Positions 6,689-12,469 of a stretch of DNA of 17,441 nucleotides are shown piece after piece (the first letter of the stretch is position 1; the number at the start of each line of letters is the position of its first letter). This DNA comes from Prevotellaceae bacterium. GTDB taxonomy: Bacteria > Bacteroidota > Bacteroidia > Bacteroidales > UBA932. Where the stretch lies: assembly GCA_031287815.1 (NCBI GenBank), contig JAITSM010000094.1:1-17441 (forward strand), given 5' to 3'. The notes under the pieces are model-generated. The model saw only the letters and a program-made list of their open reading frames with translations, was not told the origin of the DNA and did not search any database. Both the position numbers and the translations under genes were made by a program.

Positions 6689-7312
6689 ATGGAACAAAGG
6701 AAACAAAAGGTAATTGTTTATGTAGATGGGTTTAATTTCTACTATGGTTTAAAGTCGAAAGGATGGCGCAAATACTATTGGCTGGATATGGTCAAATTTG
6801 CAGAGAAACTCCTACGCCCACATCAACAGCTTGTTGAAGTGTGTTATTTCTCTGCAAAACCCACCGATCCACAAAAGTCAAAACGTCAAGATGCACTTTT
6901 TCAGGCTAATAAATTAAATCCGCGATTCAATCTTTTTCTTGGAAAATATCTGACGAAAGACATTAGATGTAAATATTGTCATAAAATTAATCACTCTTTT
7001 GAAGAGAAAGAAACTGATGTTCGCATCGCTACAGCTATGCTTGCAGATGTTTATCAAAAAAGGTGTGATATTAGTATGCTTATTTCTGCCGACAGCGACC
7101 TTGTGCCGCCTATAGAACGCATCAAAGAACTTACCCCATCACATAAAATTATTGTTTGTTTTCCGCCAAATCGACATTCTTTCAACCTTAAAAAATGGAG
7201 TAATGGTATAAAAATACTTACAGAATATAAAATGTATGAAGAATGTGTATTGCCGGAGACCATAACACTCCCCGACGGTTTTTCCTTGAAGCAACCGACA
7301 AAATGGAAATAA
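6689..7312 (+). CDS. NYN-domain protein (LabA/DUF88-like, PIN-like nuclease fold)
   Basis: A 207-residue protein whose strand-1 motif VIVYVDGFNFYYGL (8-21, Asp13), the EEKETDVRIATAMLADVY segment (105-122, with Glu107 and Asp110) and the SADSDLVPPI segment (133-142, with Asp135 and Asp137) are the acidic positions of NYN/LabA domains, which belong to the PIN-like ribonucleases. A CxxC pair at 94-97 (CKYC) followed by a His suggests a small metal site typical of this subgroup. All acidic residues appear intact, so it may be an active metal-dependent RNase; the substrate is unknown. It is more AT-rich than the surrounding head genes, has its own promoter, operator-like repeat and terminator, and is bracketed by the duplicated terminase end, so it is best read as acquired cargo. 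Confidence 0.9.
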   Translation: MEQRKQKVIVYVDGFNFYYGLKSKGWRKYYWLDMVKFAEKLLRPHQQLVEVCYFSAKPTDPQKSKRQDALFQANKLNPRFNLFLGKYLTKDIRCKYCHKINHSFEEKETDVRIATAMLADVYQKRCDISMLISADSDLVPPIERIKELTPSHKIIVCFPPNRHSFNLKKWSNGIKILTEYKMYEECVLPETITLPDGFSLKQPTKWK

Positions 7313-7323
7313 TATTTTATTAG

Positions 7324-7360
7324 GCGCGAACGCCGGCGGAGCAGCTATTGGGATAGATAA
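7324..7360 (+). repeat. duplicated terminase 3' end, copy 2 (vestigial)
   Basis: Second copy of the last 37 bases of the terminase gene, offset by 852 bases, with two silent differences and no start codon or upstream coding sequence. It follows the NYN stop by 11 bases. Its retained coding pattern suggests it was once the true end of a terminase gene and was displaced by insertion of the cassette. Confidence 0.95.
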
Positions 7361-7371
7361 AACTTATAGAA

Positions 7372-7488
7372 TTAAGCGTGAGATGCGAACTCGCCGTGCT
7401 TCGTTTTTTGTCGGTCTGCGTAGTGCATTACGGCTAACGCGATAAGTGCACCAACCGAAAGAAAAATACACAAGTAGATAAATTCCAT
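7372..7488 (-). CDS. membrane microprotein, 38 residues (cassette 1)
   Basis: On the complement, ATG at 7488-7486 opens a 38-residue ORF ending at TAA 7374-7372. It starts MEFIYLCIFLSVGALIALAV, one transmembrane segment at about residues 3-21, followed by a charged tail (HYADRQKTKHG). It starts 4 bases after the stop of the two-segment membrane gene, so it is the second gene of a leftward mini-operon. Two microproteins at 9549-9776 share the ME[L/F]IY start, the single segment and the basic tail, and also follow a two-segment membrane gene; this repetition is the main evidence that it is real. Function unknown; holin-like, exclusion or toxin roles are only possibilities. Confidence 0.65.
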   Translation of the reverse strand: MEFIYLCIFLSVGALIALAVMHYADRQKTKHGEFASHA

Positions 7489-7492
7489 ATAA

Positions 7493-7684
7493 TTACTTTT
7501 TTTTATTATACAAATAAAAGCCTAACCACGCTAACGAGGCAGTGGTTATTATCCCCGCCGATAGTACTATCATTTTATTCATTTCAAGGTCTAAAATAAT
7601 ACTCAATACTACGCCGCCGAATACCAGCTTTGCAATATCAATAAAAAAATCACCTAATTTTTCTCTGATTTTTTTTCTTTCCAT
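7493..7684 (-). CDS. two-segment small membrane protein (cassette 1)
   Basis: A 63-residue leftward protein with a basic N-terminus (MERKKIREKLGD), transmembrane segments at about 13-32 (FIDIAKLVFGGVVLSIIL) and 38-59 (IVLSAGIITTASLAWLGFYL), and a Lys-rich end. It resembles the 61-residue product at 9779-9964 along its full length: F-x-D-[IV]-AKL-[VL]-x-GG-[VI]-L in segment 1, a polar turn, then a G-rich second segment and an NK end. From memory it resembles a Bacteroidales family named DUF6722, not verified. It has its own promoter at 7740-7770 and runs against the direction of the head operon. Confidence 0.8.
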   Translation of the reverse strand: MERKKIREKLGDFFIDIAKLVFGGVVLSIILDLEMNKMIVLSAGIITTASLAWLGFYLYNKKK

Positions 7685-7739
7685 AACCTGAAATTTATTC
7701 TAAATTACTCCATGATTTGTATAGTTATGCTTTGACGTA

Positions 7740-7770
7740 CAAAGATAATAAACTTTATCGAAGCACCAAA
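7740..7770 (-). promoter_or_regulatory. Bacteroides-type promoter, leftward cassette 1
   Basis: Read on the complement, TTTG (7770-7767) and TATCTTTG (7747-7740) are separated by 19 bases, a full match to the Bacteroides consensus. Transcription should start near 7736, giving a leader of about 50 bases before ATG 7684. Confidence 0.8.
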
Positions 7771-7775
7771 ATATA

Positions 7776-7831
7776 GAAAGTTCTTTCCATATTTTTCAAA
7801 AGTTTGGAAAGTTCTTTCCATATTTTTCAAA
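7776..7831. repeat. two 25-bp direct repeats upstream of the cassette 1 promoter
   Basis: 7776-7800 and 7807-7831 are identical over 25 bases (beginning GAAAGTTCTTTCC), with a period of 31. The second copy is extended to GGAAAG-TT-CTTTCC, an inverted repeat. The pair ends 5 bases upstream of the -33 element of the leftward promoter, a position suited to activator or repressor binding. The interval 7685-7877 holds nothing else that I can support. Confidence 0.8.
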
Positions 7832-7877
7832 TCCATTTTTATAGTCAACCATACTTCTTTATATTCGCAGAAAACAA

Positions 7878-8096
7878 ATGCGAATGGCATATACTGTTGA
7901 ACAATATCAGGCATTAGTTAACGCTATAGCGAGGGGTATAAAGTCGGTCACTTACGGAGACAAGACTATTACCTATAACTCATTCGATGAAATGAGCGCA
8001 TTAAAGCGAGCTATGGAAGCAGAATTATATCCTGAAAGAACTATTCGCCGCCGCCGGTTGGCTTCATTTGACCGCGGTTATTTTCCAATAAAGTAA
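7878..8096 (+). CDS. gpW-like head-tail joining protein
   Basis: A 72-residue protein (ATG 7878; ATG 7884, giving MAYTVEQY, is equally plausible). YTVEQYQALVNAIARGIKSVTYGDKTITYNSFDEMSALKRAMEAEL matches the gpW plan: a first helix, a short beta hairpin with the Y-G-D-K-x-[IV]-x-Y-x-S core, and a second helix, then an Arg-rich tail. In lambda gpW enters the portal ring after packaging and makes the site for FII and the tail. Its place directly before the portal gene agrees with many lambda-type heads. The tail RRRRLASFDRGYF is typical of Bacteroidota versions, by recollection. Confidence 0.8.
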   Translation: MRMAYTVEQYQALVNAIARGIKSVTYGDKTITYNSFDEMSALKRAMEAELYPERTIRRRRLASFDRGYFPIK

Positions 8097-8100
8097 GCGA

Positions 8101-9513
8101 ATGGCAGTAAACATAGACATAGGGAAATTTCATTTAAGGGTTGGCCGGCACAAGCAACGCGCCTACGAAGCTGCCGACAAGGCGCGGCGCGGAAAGGCGT
8201 TCCGGCTGGCGCAATCCACTGGGGCAAACCGCGAGATTGCCGGCGCACTGGTTACGCTCCGTGACCGCTCCCGCCACATGGCGCGCAACAACGGATGGTC
8301 GAGGCGGGCCATTGAAGCTATTGTTAAGCACACAGTAGGCGAAGGCATCCAGCCTGCACCCGCCGGGGAGCTCGAAAAAACGAAACAGGTTAAAGCGCTT
8401 TGGAACGACTGGGCAAACAGCACCGCCTGCGACTGGTATGAAAGAACTACATTTTACGGTTTGCAGGAACTGGCCATGCGGTCCATTGCAGAGGGCGGCG
8501 ACGTATTGGTAATGAAACGATGGGTAAATCCCGACGCTGACAATCCCGTACCGCTGAAGCTCCAACTATTGGAAGGCGACCAACTGGACCACTCAAAGAA
8601 TGGCAGCAACGACAGAGGCATTGCACGGCTGGGTGTGCAATACGACAAAGAGGGGCGTTTACTGGGTTATTGGTTGTTCGACTATCACCCCGGCGAAGGC
8701 AGTGTTTTCGGCATAGCCAATGATAGTCGGTTTGTCCCCAAGTCGGAAGTATTGCACGCCTTTGAAGTGCTACGCATAGGGCAATGCCGCGGCATACCTA
8801 TGGGTGTGGCTTCCTTTATGAAAATGTCGGATTTTAGCGACTATGAAGATGCGCAGTTGGTGAAACAAAGAGTAGCCGCCTGCTTTTCTGCATTCGTAAC
8901 AGGGTCGGAAGATAAAACGCCGGAAGAGCTAGAAAACCTTGAACCCGGCATGGTGCAGTATCTGGAAAACGGCGAAACCGTTGAATTTTCCAACCCGCCG
9001 AGCGTATCGGATTATGACAGCTATTCATTGAATATCCTGCGGGGCATCGCTGCCGCCTACGGCATTACATACGAAATGTTGACCATGGACTATTCGCGTG
9101 TGAATTTCACATCGGGGCGCATGGGCAAAATCGACGTAACCGCCAATTTCAAAAGCTGGCAATATAATATGTTGGTACCGCAGTTGTGTGTCCCAGCGTG
9201 GCAATGGTTTATAGATGCGTGTATAACAACCGGACTGCTTTCGCATCCGGTTAAAGCCGGATGGACAGCCCCGCGCGTGCAGCAACTCGACCCGGTGAAA
9301 GAAACCGATGCGCAGGTGACAAAGATTAAATCGGGCTTAGCGACCATCAGCGAAACCATTCGCGAAACTGGGCGCGAGCCGGAAGAGCTATTTGAGGAAT
9401 ATAAACAGGATGTAGAGCGGCTGAAGAAATTAGGTTTGAATGTGGATAGCGTCATGTCGGCAGCTGCCACGCCATCACCCGACAGCGATAAAGCGCCGGA
9501 TAAGGAGGAATAG
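8101..9513 (+). CDS. portal protein, lambda gpB family
   Basis: A 470-residue portal that forms the dodecameric ring at the capsid vertex, through which the terminase pumps DNA. Family marks: RDRSRHMARNNGWSRRAIEA at 54-73, VGEGIQP at 79-85, LAMRSIAEGGDVLVMKRW at 124-141, RIGQCRGIPMGVASFM at 225-240, and NFTSGRMGKIDVTANFKSWQ in the later part, all as in lambda-type portals. The C-terminal 20 residues are Ala/Ser/Pro/Asp-rich and disordered. It follows gpW by 4 bases. An AAGGAGG sequence overlaps its last codons and precedes an ATG at 9522 that seems to be a leftover start of the capsid gene. Confidence 0.95.
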   Translation: MAVNIDIGKFHLRVGRHKQRAYEAADKARRGKAFRLAQSTGANREIAGALVTLRDRSRHMARNNGWSRRAIEAIVKHTVGEGIQPAPAGELEKTKQVKALWNDWANSTACDWYERTTFYGLQELAMRSIAEGGDVLVMKRWVNPDADNPVPLKLQLLEGDQLDHSKNGSNDRGIARLGVQYDKEGRLLGYWLFDYHPGEGSVFGIANDSRFVPKSEVLHAFEVLRIGQCRGIPMGVASFMKMSDFSDYEDAQLVKQRVAACFSAFVTGSEDKTPEELENLEPGMVQYLENGETVEFSNPPSVSDYDSYSLNILRGIAAAYGITYEMLTMDYSRVNFTSGRMGKIDVTANFKSWQYNMLVPQLCVPAWQWFIDACITTGLLSHPVKAGWTAPRVQQLDPVKETDAQVTKIKSGLATISETIRETGREPEELFEEYKQDVERLKKLGLNVDSVMSAAATPSPDSDKAPDKEE

Positions 9514-9521
9514 GAATAGCA

Positions 9522-9537
9522 ATGGCAAAAGTCAATA
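9522..9537 (+). other. relict start of the protease-capsid gene
   Basis: ATGGCAAAAGTCAATA here and ATGACAAAAATCAATA at 10022-10037 agree at 14 of 16 positions and code MAKVN versus MTKIN. The copy lies 8 bases after the portal stop and has an upstream AAGGAGG, where the capsid gene would be expected to start without the leftward cassette. The frame beyond is antisense to that cassette and looks non-functional. Confidence 0.45.
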
Positions 9538-9548
9538 TCATAAGTAAA

Positions 9549-9665
9549 TCACGTTGTGCGAGGATGTTTCCGGGCACGATTCTCCCTGTAAATCCCAATA
9601 CAGGAATATATCAAGACACCCAAAGCACAAACACCTATAGCGCCAATAAAATAAATCAGTTCCAT
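9549..9665 (-). CDS. membrane microprotein B, 38 residues (cassette 2)
   Basis: Complement ORF from ATG 9665-9663 to TGA 9551-9549. It begins MELIYFIGAIGVCALGVLIY, a single transmembrane segment with two Cys in or near the membrane, and ends in a basic tail (YRENRARKHPRTT). It is the third gene of the second leftward mini-operon, starting 6 bases after the stop of microprotein A. The two have identical first seven residues and come from a tandem duplication with a period of 111 bases. Function unknown. Confidence 0.65.
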   Translation of the reverse strand: MELIYFIGAIGVCALGVLIYSCIGIYRENRARKHPRTT

Positions 9666-9786
9666 AATTATTTATGCCGTGCGAGCACGTTTCACCCTAT
9701 AAATATCTATACAGAGATAGACCAAACATCCCAAAGGCAACAAGCCCAATCCGCAAATGAAATAAATCAGTTCCATAATTATTTAT
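9649..9786. repeat. 27-bp direct repeat marking a tandem microgene duplication
   Basis: 9649-9675 and 9760-9786 are identical over 27 bases, offset 111. Each copy covers the end of the preceding leftward gene, the gap, the ATG and codons for MELIYFI. The rest of the two microgenes has diverged, with conserved basic tails. Confidence 0.9.
9672..9776 (-). CDS. membrane microprotein A, 34 residues (cassette 2)
   Basis: Complement ORF from ATG 9776-9774 to TAA 9674-9672. The product starts MELIYFICGLGLLPLGCLVY, one transmembrane segment, and ends with IYRVKRARTA. It starts 2 bases after the stop of the two-segment membrane gene, the same order as in cassette 1. It shares its N-terminus with microprotein B and, more loosely, with the cassette 1 microprotein. 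Three related tiny ORFs in the same relative position argue against chance. Confidence 0.65.
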   Translation of the reverse strand: MELIYFICGLGLLPLGCLVYLCIDIYRVKRARTA

Positions 9787-9964
9787 TTTTGTTATCCCAC
9801 CATATTATTGCAAAAGCAACTGCAATAAACAGGACAGTTATGCCGCCTCCGATGGAAAATAGTACCACTGGGGAGATGTCCTGCCGCATGACGCCGGCAA
9901 GTAATATACCGCCGATAAGCAATTTTGCTACGTCAAGTAAAAATTTTGCTACTTCTGTTTTCAT
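9779..9964 (-). CDS. two-segment small membrane protein (cassette 2)
   Basis: A 61-residue leftward protein starting MKTEVAKFLLDVAKLLIGG, with transmembrane segments at about 8-26 and 31-56 and a charged DNKNK end. It is a diverged paralog of the product at 7493-7684: same length, same LD-[IV]-AKL-x-x-GG-[IV]-L motif, same polar turn after segment 1. Its start codon lies 5 bases from the -7 element of its promoter, so the mRNA should be leaderless or nearly so. It lies between portal and capsid genes and opposes late transcription. Function unknown; a phage-encoded membrane effector (lysis timing, exclusion) is a guess. Confidence 0.8.
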   Translation of the reverse strand: MKTEVAKFLLDVAKLLIGGILLAGVMRQDISPVVLFSIGGGITVLFIAVAFAIIWWDNKNK

Positions 9965-9968
9965 GACA

Positions 9969-10000
9969 CAAAGATATGATATTTATTCGAATAATACAAA
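9969..10000 (-). promoter_or_regulatory. Bacteroides-type promoter, leftward cassette 2
   Basis: On the complement, TTTG (10000-9997) and TATCTTTG (9976-9969) are 20 bases apart, a full consensus match. The start site is expected at about 9965, at the ATG (9964) of the first gene. The -33 element lies only about 22 bases from the capsid gene start on the other strand. Confidence 0.8.
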
Positions 10001-10021
10001 CTTTTTTCAGATTATTAAATA

Positions 10022-12091
10022 ATGACAAAAATCAATAAACAATACGGCAGGGCGCTGATACAACCCGCCACCATAGACACGAAAACCCGCGAAGTGGATG
10101 TGGTATTTGCCACCGAAACGCCGGTAATGCGTTTCGGATGGGAAGAAGCCTACGATGAAATACTGTTGTGCGAAGAAAGCGCCATGCGCATGGAACGTGT
10201 CAATGCCGGGCTTCCGGTAGTTGACGCACATAACACATGGTCGGTACACAGCCAGCTGGGGCGCGCCTCGAAGGTGTGGTTTAACGACAAGCGGGAAGCG
10301 TGCGCCCGCCTGCAGTTCTCGCAACGTGATGAGGTCACCAAAATATTTCAGGATATTGTTGATGGCATTATTACCGGTATTTCGGTGGGCTACCGCGTAT
10401 TCAAATTTATGCGCGAGCCGCAGGACAATGGCAAAAAACCCATTTATCGCGCTGTGGACTGGATGCCCATGGAGATATCGTTAGCACCGGTGCCGGCCGA
10501 CATTAACAGCGGCATCCGCGCGTCCGACAGTGAACAAAACGAAATAGAAATTATAAATCTTAATTCAAATAAAAAAAACATGAAAACAAAAGCAAACAGA
10601 AGCGAAAATGCCATTGATTACGAAGTAGTTGATGAAGCTGTGAAGCAAGGCGATGAAATCACCATTGACGGTGAGGTTTATGTCGCACTCGAAGATGGAG
10701 AAGTAGGCGACACCATACAGGTAGAGCCGAAAGAAAAAGAGGGCGAGGAAAAGGGCGAAGAGAAAGAAAAAGAAGGTGAAGAAGGCGACCGTGCGATTGA
10801 TGTAAAGAAAATCCGTACACAGGCCACGAAACAGGAGCGCGCCCGCTTAGACGCCATCCTGGTATCGGTGCGCGCCGCGAAACTTCCCGACTCTTTCGGA
10901 ATAGAACTGTACCAAAGCAATAAACCTGTTGAAGAATGCCGGCAGGCAGTTATTGAAAAGGTCATTGCCGGCCAAACGCCGCCCGTCAACGGCACGCATG
11001 ACATGCGCTTGGGTGTTGAGGCCATTGAAAAGAAGCGCACCGCTATACAAGGCGCTATTTTGCATCGCGTATATCCGTCAGTGTTTAAATTGGAAAAAGG
11101 CGCCGGTGACTATCGCGGCATGACGCTGGTAGAAATGGGCAAAGAGCTGTTAGCTGAACGCGGCGCAAACGTGCGCGGGATGGATAAGATGGCTGTTGCC
11201 AATTTGGTTTTCAGCCGGGCGCACAGCTCAAGCGACTTTCCCATTTTGTTTGAAGGCGCTATCGACAAGATGTTGCGCGCCGACTACACTTTTGTAGAGG
11301 AGTTCTGGAATCAAATTGCCCGCCAAACCAGCGTGAACGACTTCCGCGCAAAGAACCTCTATCAAGTAGAAAGCGCCAATGGAATGGCGGAAACGCCCGA
11401 AGGCAGCGAAATCAAATATACCACATTGGTAGAAGGGAAACAAGCTATCCGTGTGAAGAGCTACGCCGAAGGTATCAAATTCACCCGCCAAGCGTTTATC
11501 AACGACGACCTTGATGCGCTTAGCATTATCCCGTCACGGTTTGTAAAGGATTGGGACGAGTTACGCGGTAACCTCGTATGGGGGTTAATCACCGACAACG
11601 TTAGCTTAGGTGACAACAAAGCCCTGTTTCACGCCGATCACAAGAACCTGTTAACCGGTGCCGGCAGCGCATTGAACGCCGCAGGCCTTGCTGCCGCCCT
11701 GTTACTCTTTAAGAAACAAACCGGCATTGATGGAAAGCGCCGTATCCGCGTGGTGCCGAAGTTCCTTATCGTACCACCGGAACTCGAAGTAGAAGCCCGC
11801 AAACTGTTGACGGTAGTAACGCCGTCGAACACGCAAGACGTGAACGTATTTGCCAACGCCTTTACCATTATCGTAGAGCCGCGTTTGACCGACGCCACAG
11901 CGTGGTATTTGAGCGCCGACCCGAACGCTATCGACAGTCTTTATTACGCTTACCTGCAAGGCAACGAAACCCTGCGCGTAAACAATGAAGATGATTTCAA
12001 CACCGACAGCATGAAGTATGCCGTACGCGGCGACTTCGGCACCGCGGCCATTGATTTCAGGGGCATGGTTAAAGCAAACGGCGCCGCCTAA
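10022..12091 (+). CDS. prohead protease-scaffold-major capsid polyprotein
   Basis: A 689-residue fusion. Residues 1-170 are an S78-type prohead protease: VVDAHNTWSVHSQLGRA with His70, GISVGYRV with Ser121, and MEISLAPVPAD with Glu151 as the probable catalytic set. Residues 187-300 are a linker: a beta-rich segment (200-234) like the cement protein encoded downstream, then a Lys/Glu-rich stretch that could act as scaffold. Residues from about 300 are a major capsid protein of the Mu gpT-like type (RQTSVNDFRAKNLYQV, YAEGIKFTRQAFINDDLDAL, ALFHADHKNL). The product must be cleaved to release the shell subunit. An in-frame ATG at 10580 (Met187), behind an A-rich leader, could start a separate scaffold-capsid product. 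Fused protease-capsid genes are known; the cement-like insert is unusual. Confidence 0.9.
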   Translation: MTKINKQYGRALIQPATIDTKTREVDVVFATETPVMRFGWEEAYDEILLCEESAMRMERVNAGLPVVDAHNTWSVHSQLGRASKVWFNDKREACARLQFSQRDEVTKIFQDIVDGIITGISVGYRVFKFMREPQDNGKKPIYRAVDWMPMEISLAPVPADINSGIRASDSEQNEIEIINLNSNKKNMKTKANRSENAIDYEVVDEAVKQGDEITIDGEVYVALEDGEVGDTIQVEPKEKEGEEKGEEKEKEGEEGDRAIDVKKIRTQATKQERARLDAILVSVRAAKLPDSFGIELYQSNKPVEECRQAVIEKVIAGQTPPVNGTHDMRLGVEAIEKKRTAIQGAILHRVYPSVFKLEKGAGDYRGMTLVEMGKELLAERGANVRGMDKMAVANLVFSRAHSSSDFPILFEGAIDKMLRADYTFVEEFWNQIARQTSVNDFRAKNLYQVESANGMAETPEGSEIKYTTLVEGKQAIRVKSYAEGIKFTRQAFINDDLDALSIIPSRFVKDWDELRGNLVWGLITDNVSLGDNKALFHADHKNLLTGAGSALNAAGLAAALLLFKKQTGIDGKRRIRVVPKFLIVPPELEVEARKLLTVVTPSNTQDVNVFANAFTIIVEPRLTDATAWYLSADPNAIDSLYYAYLQGNETLRVNNEDDFNTDSMKYAVRGDFGTAAIDFRGMVKANGAA
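10556..10582 (+). promoter_or_regulatory. probable internal translation start in the capsid polyprotein
   Basis: An AT-rich stretch ending in eight A, one C and ATG 10580 interrupts otherwise GC-rich coding sequence. It looks like an intergenic leader of this phage, matching the leaders at 12135, 13525 and 14839, and it codes for a bland NLNSNKKN peptide. Met187 aligns with Met1 of the downstream cement protein, so it was probably once a gene start and may still be used. Confidence 0.5.
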
Positions 12092-12134
12092 GCGTGAAGG
12101 GTAAAGAATTAAAAACATTAAACAACAAACAATT

Positions 12135-12467
12135 ATGAAAAATTTTGTAGAAGACGGAAAGGTTTTAAATTATAAGGTAACCGGCGCGGCTGTAAAAAGC
12201 GGCGACATAGTAGTTATTGGCAAGCTGGTTGGCGTGGCTGTTACCGATGGAGAGGTAGGCGACACGATAGCAGTAGCTATCGAAGGCGTGTACAAATTGG
12301 CCAAAGGTAGCGGCGCACTCACACAAGGCGCACAAGCCTATGTGAATGTAGCGGAAAGCGGCGCGGTTACCATTATAGGCACGGCTACCGGCAACACGTT
12401 TGCCGGCTACGTGTGGGCCGATGCAGCCGCCGGAGAATCAACCGTAGCAGTAAAACTGTCATTTTAA
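12135..12467 (+). CDS. DUF2190-type capsid cement/decoration protein
   Basis: A 110-residue, Gly/Ala/Val-rich all-beta protein. NYKVTGAAVKSGDIVVIGKL, GVAVTDGEVGDTIAVAIEGVY and AYVNVAESGAVT are the pattern of DUF2190 proteins, small capsid-stabilising or decorating proteins encoded right after the capsid gene in many phages. Residues 13-47 match residues 200-234 of the capsid polyprotein at 20 of 35 positions without gaps. The leader (43 bases) is A-rich and lacks a Shine-Dalgarno, ending CAATTATG. Expected to coat the mature head. Confidence 0.8.
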   Translation: MKNFVEDGKVLNYKVTGAAVKSGDIVVIGKLVGVAVTDGEVGDTIAVAIEGVYKLAKGSGALTQGAQAYVNVAESGAVTIIGTATGNTFAGYVWADAAAGESTVAVKLSF

Positions 12468-12469
12468 TC

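Noticed and set aside
6606..7312. Type III toxin-antitoxin system (RNA antitoxin with nuclease toxin)
   Set aside because: The layout is similar, but the leader lacks tandem pseudoknot repeats and the protein is NYN/PIN-like, not ToxN-like. Kept only as an analogy.
6509..7323. Insertion sequence or intron
   Set aside because: No transposase, reverse transcriptase, homing nuclease or terminal inverted repeats; the flanking repeat is a 37-bp gene end, too long for a usual target duplication.
7705..7914. 69-codon minus-strand ORF overlapping the 25-bp repeats
   Set aside because: It spans the promoter and repeats of cassette 1 and the gpW start; no leader or family likeness, so treated as non-coding.
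9522..10022. 166-residue plus-strand protein between portal and capsid
   Set aside because: Its translation is low-complexity and reads as the antisense of three membrane genes with a consensus promoter. Only its first few codons look meaningful, as a relict start.
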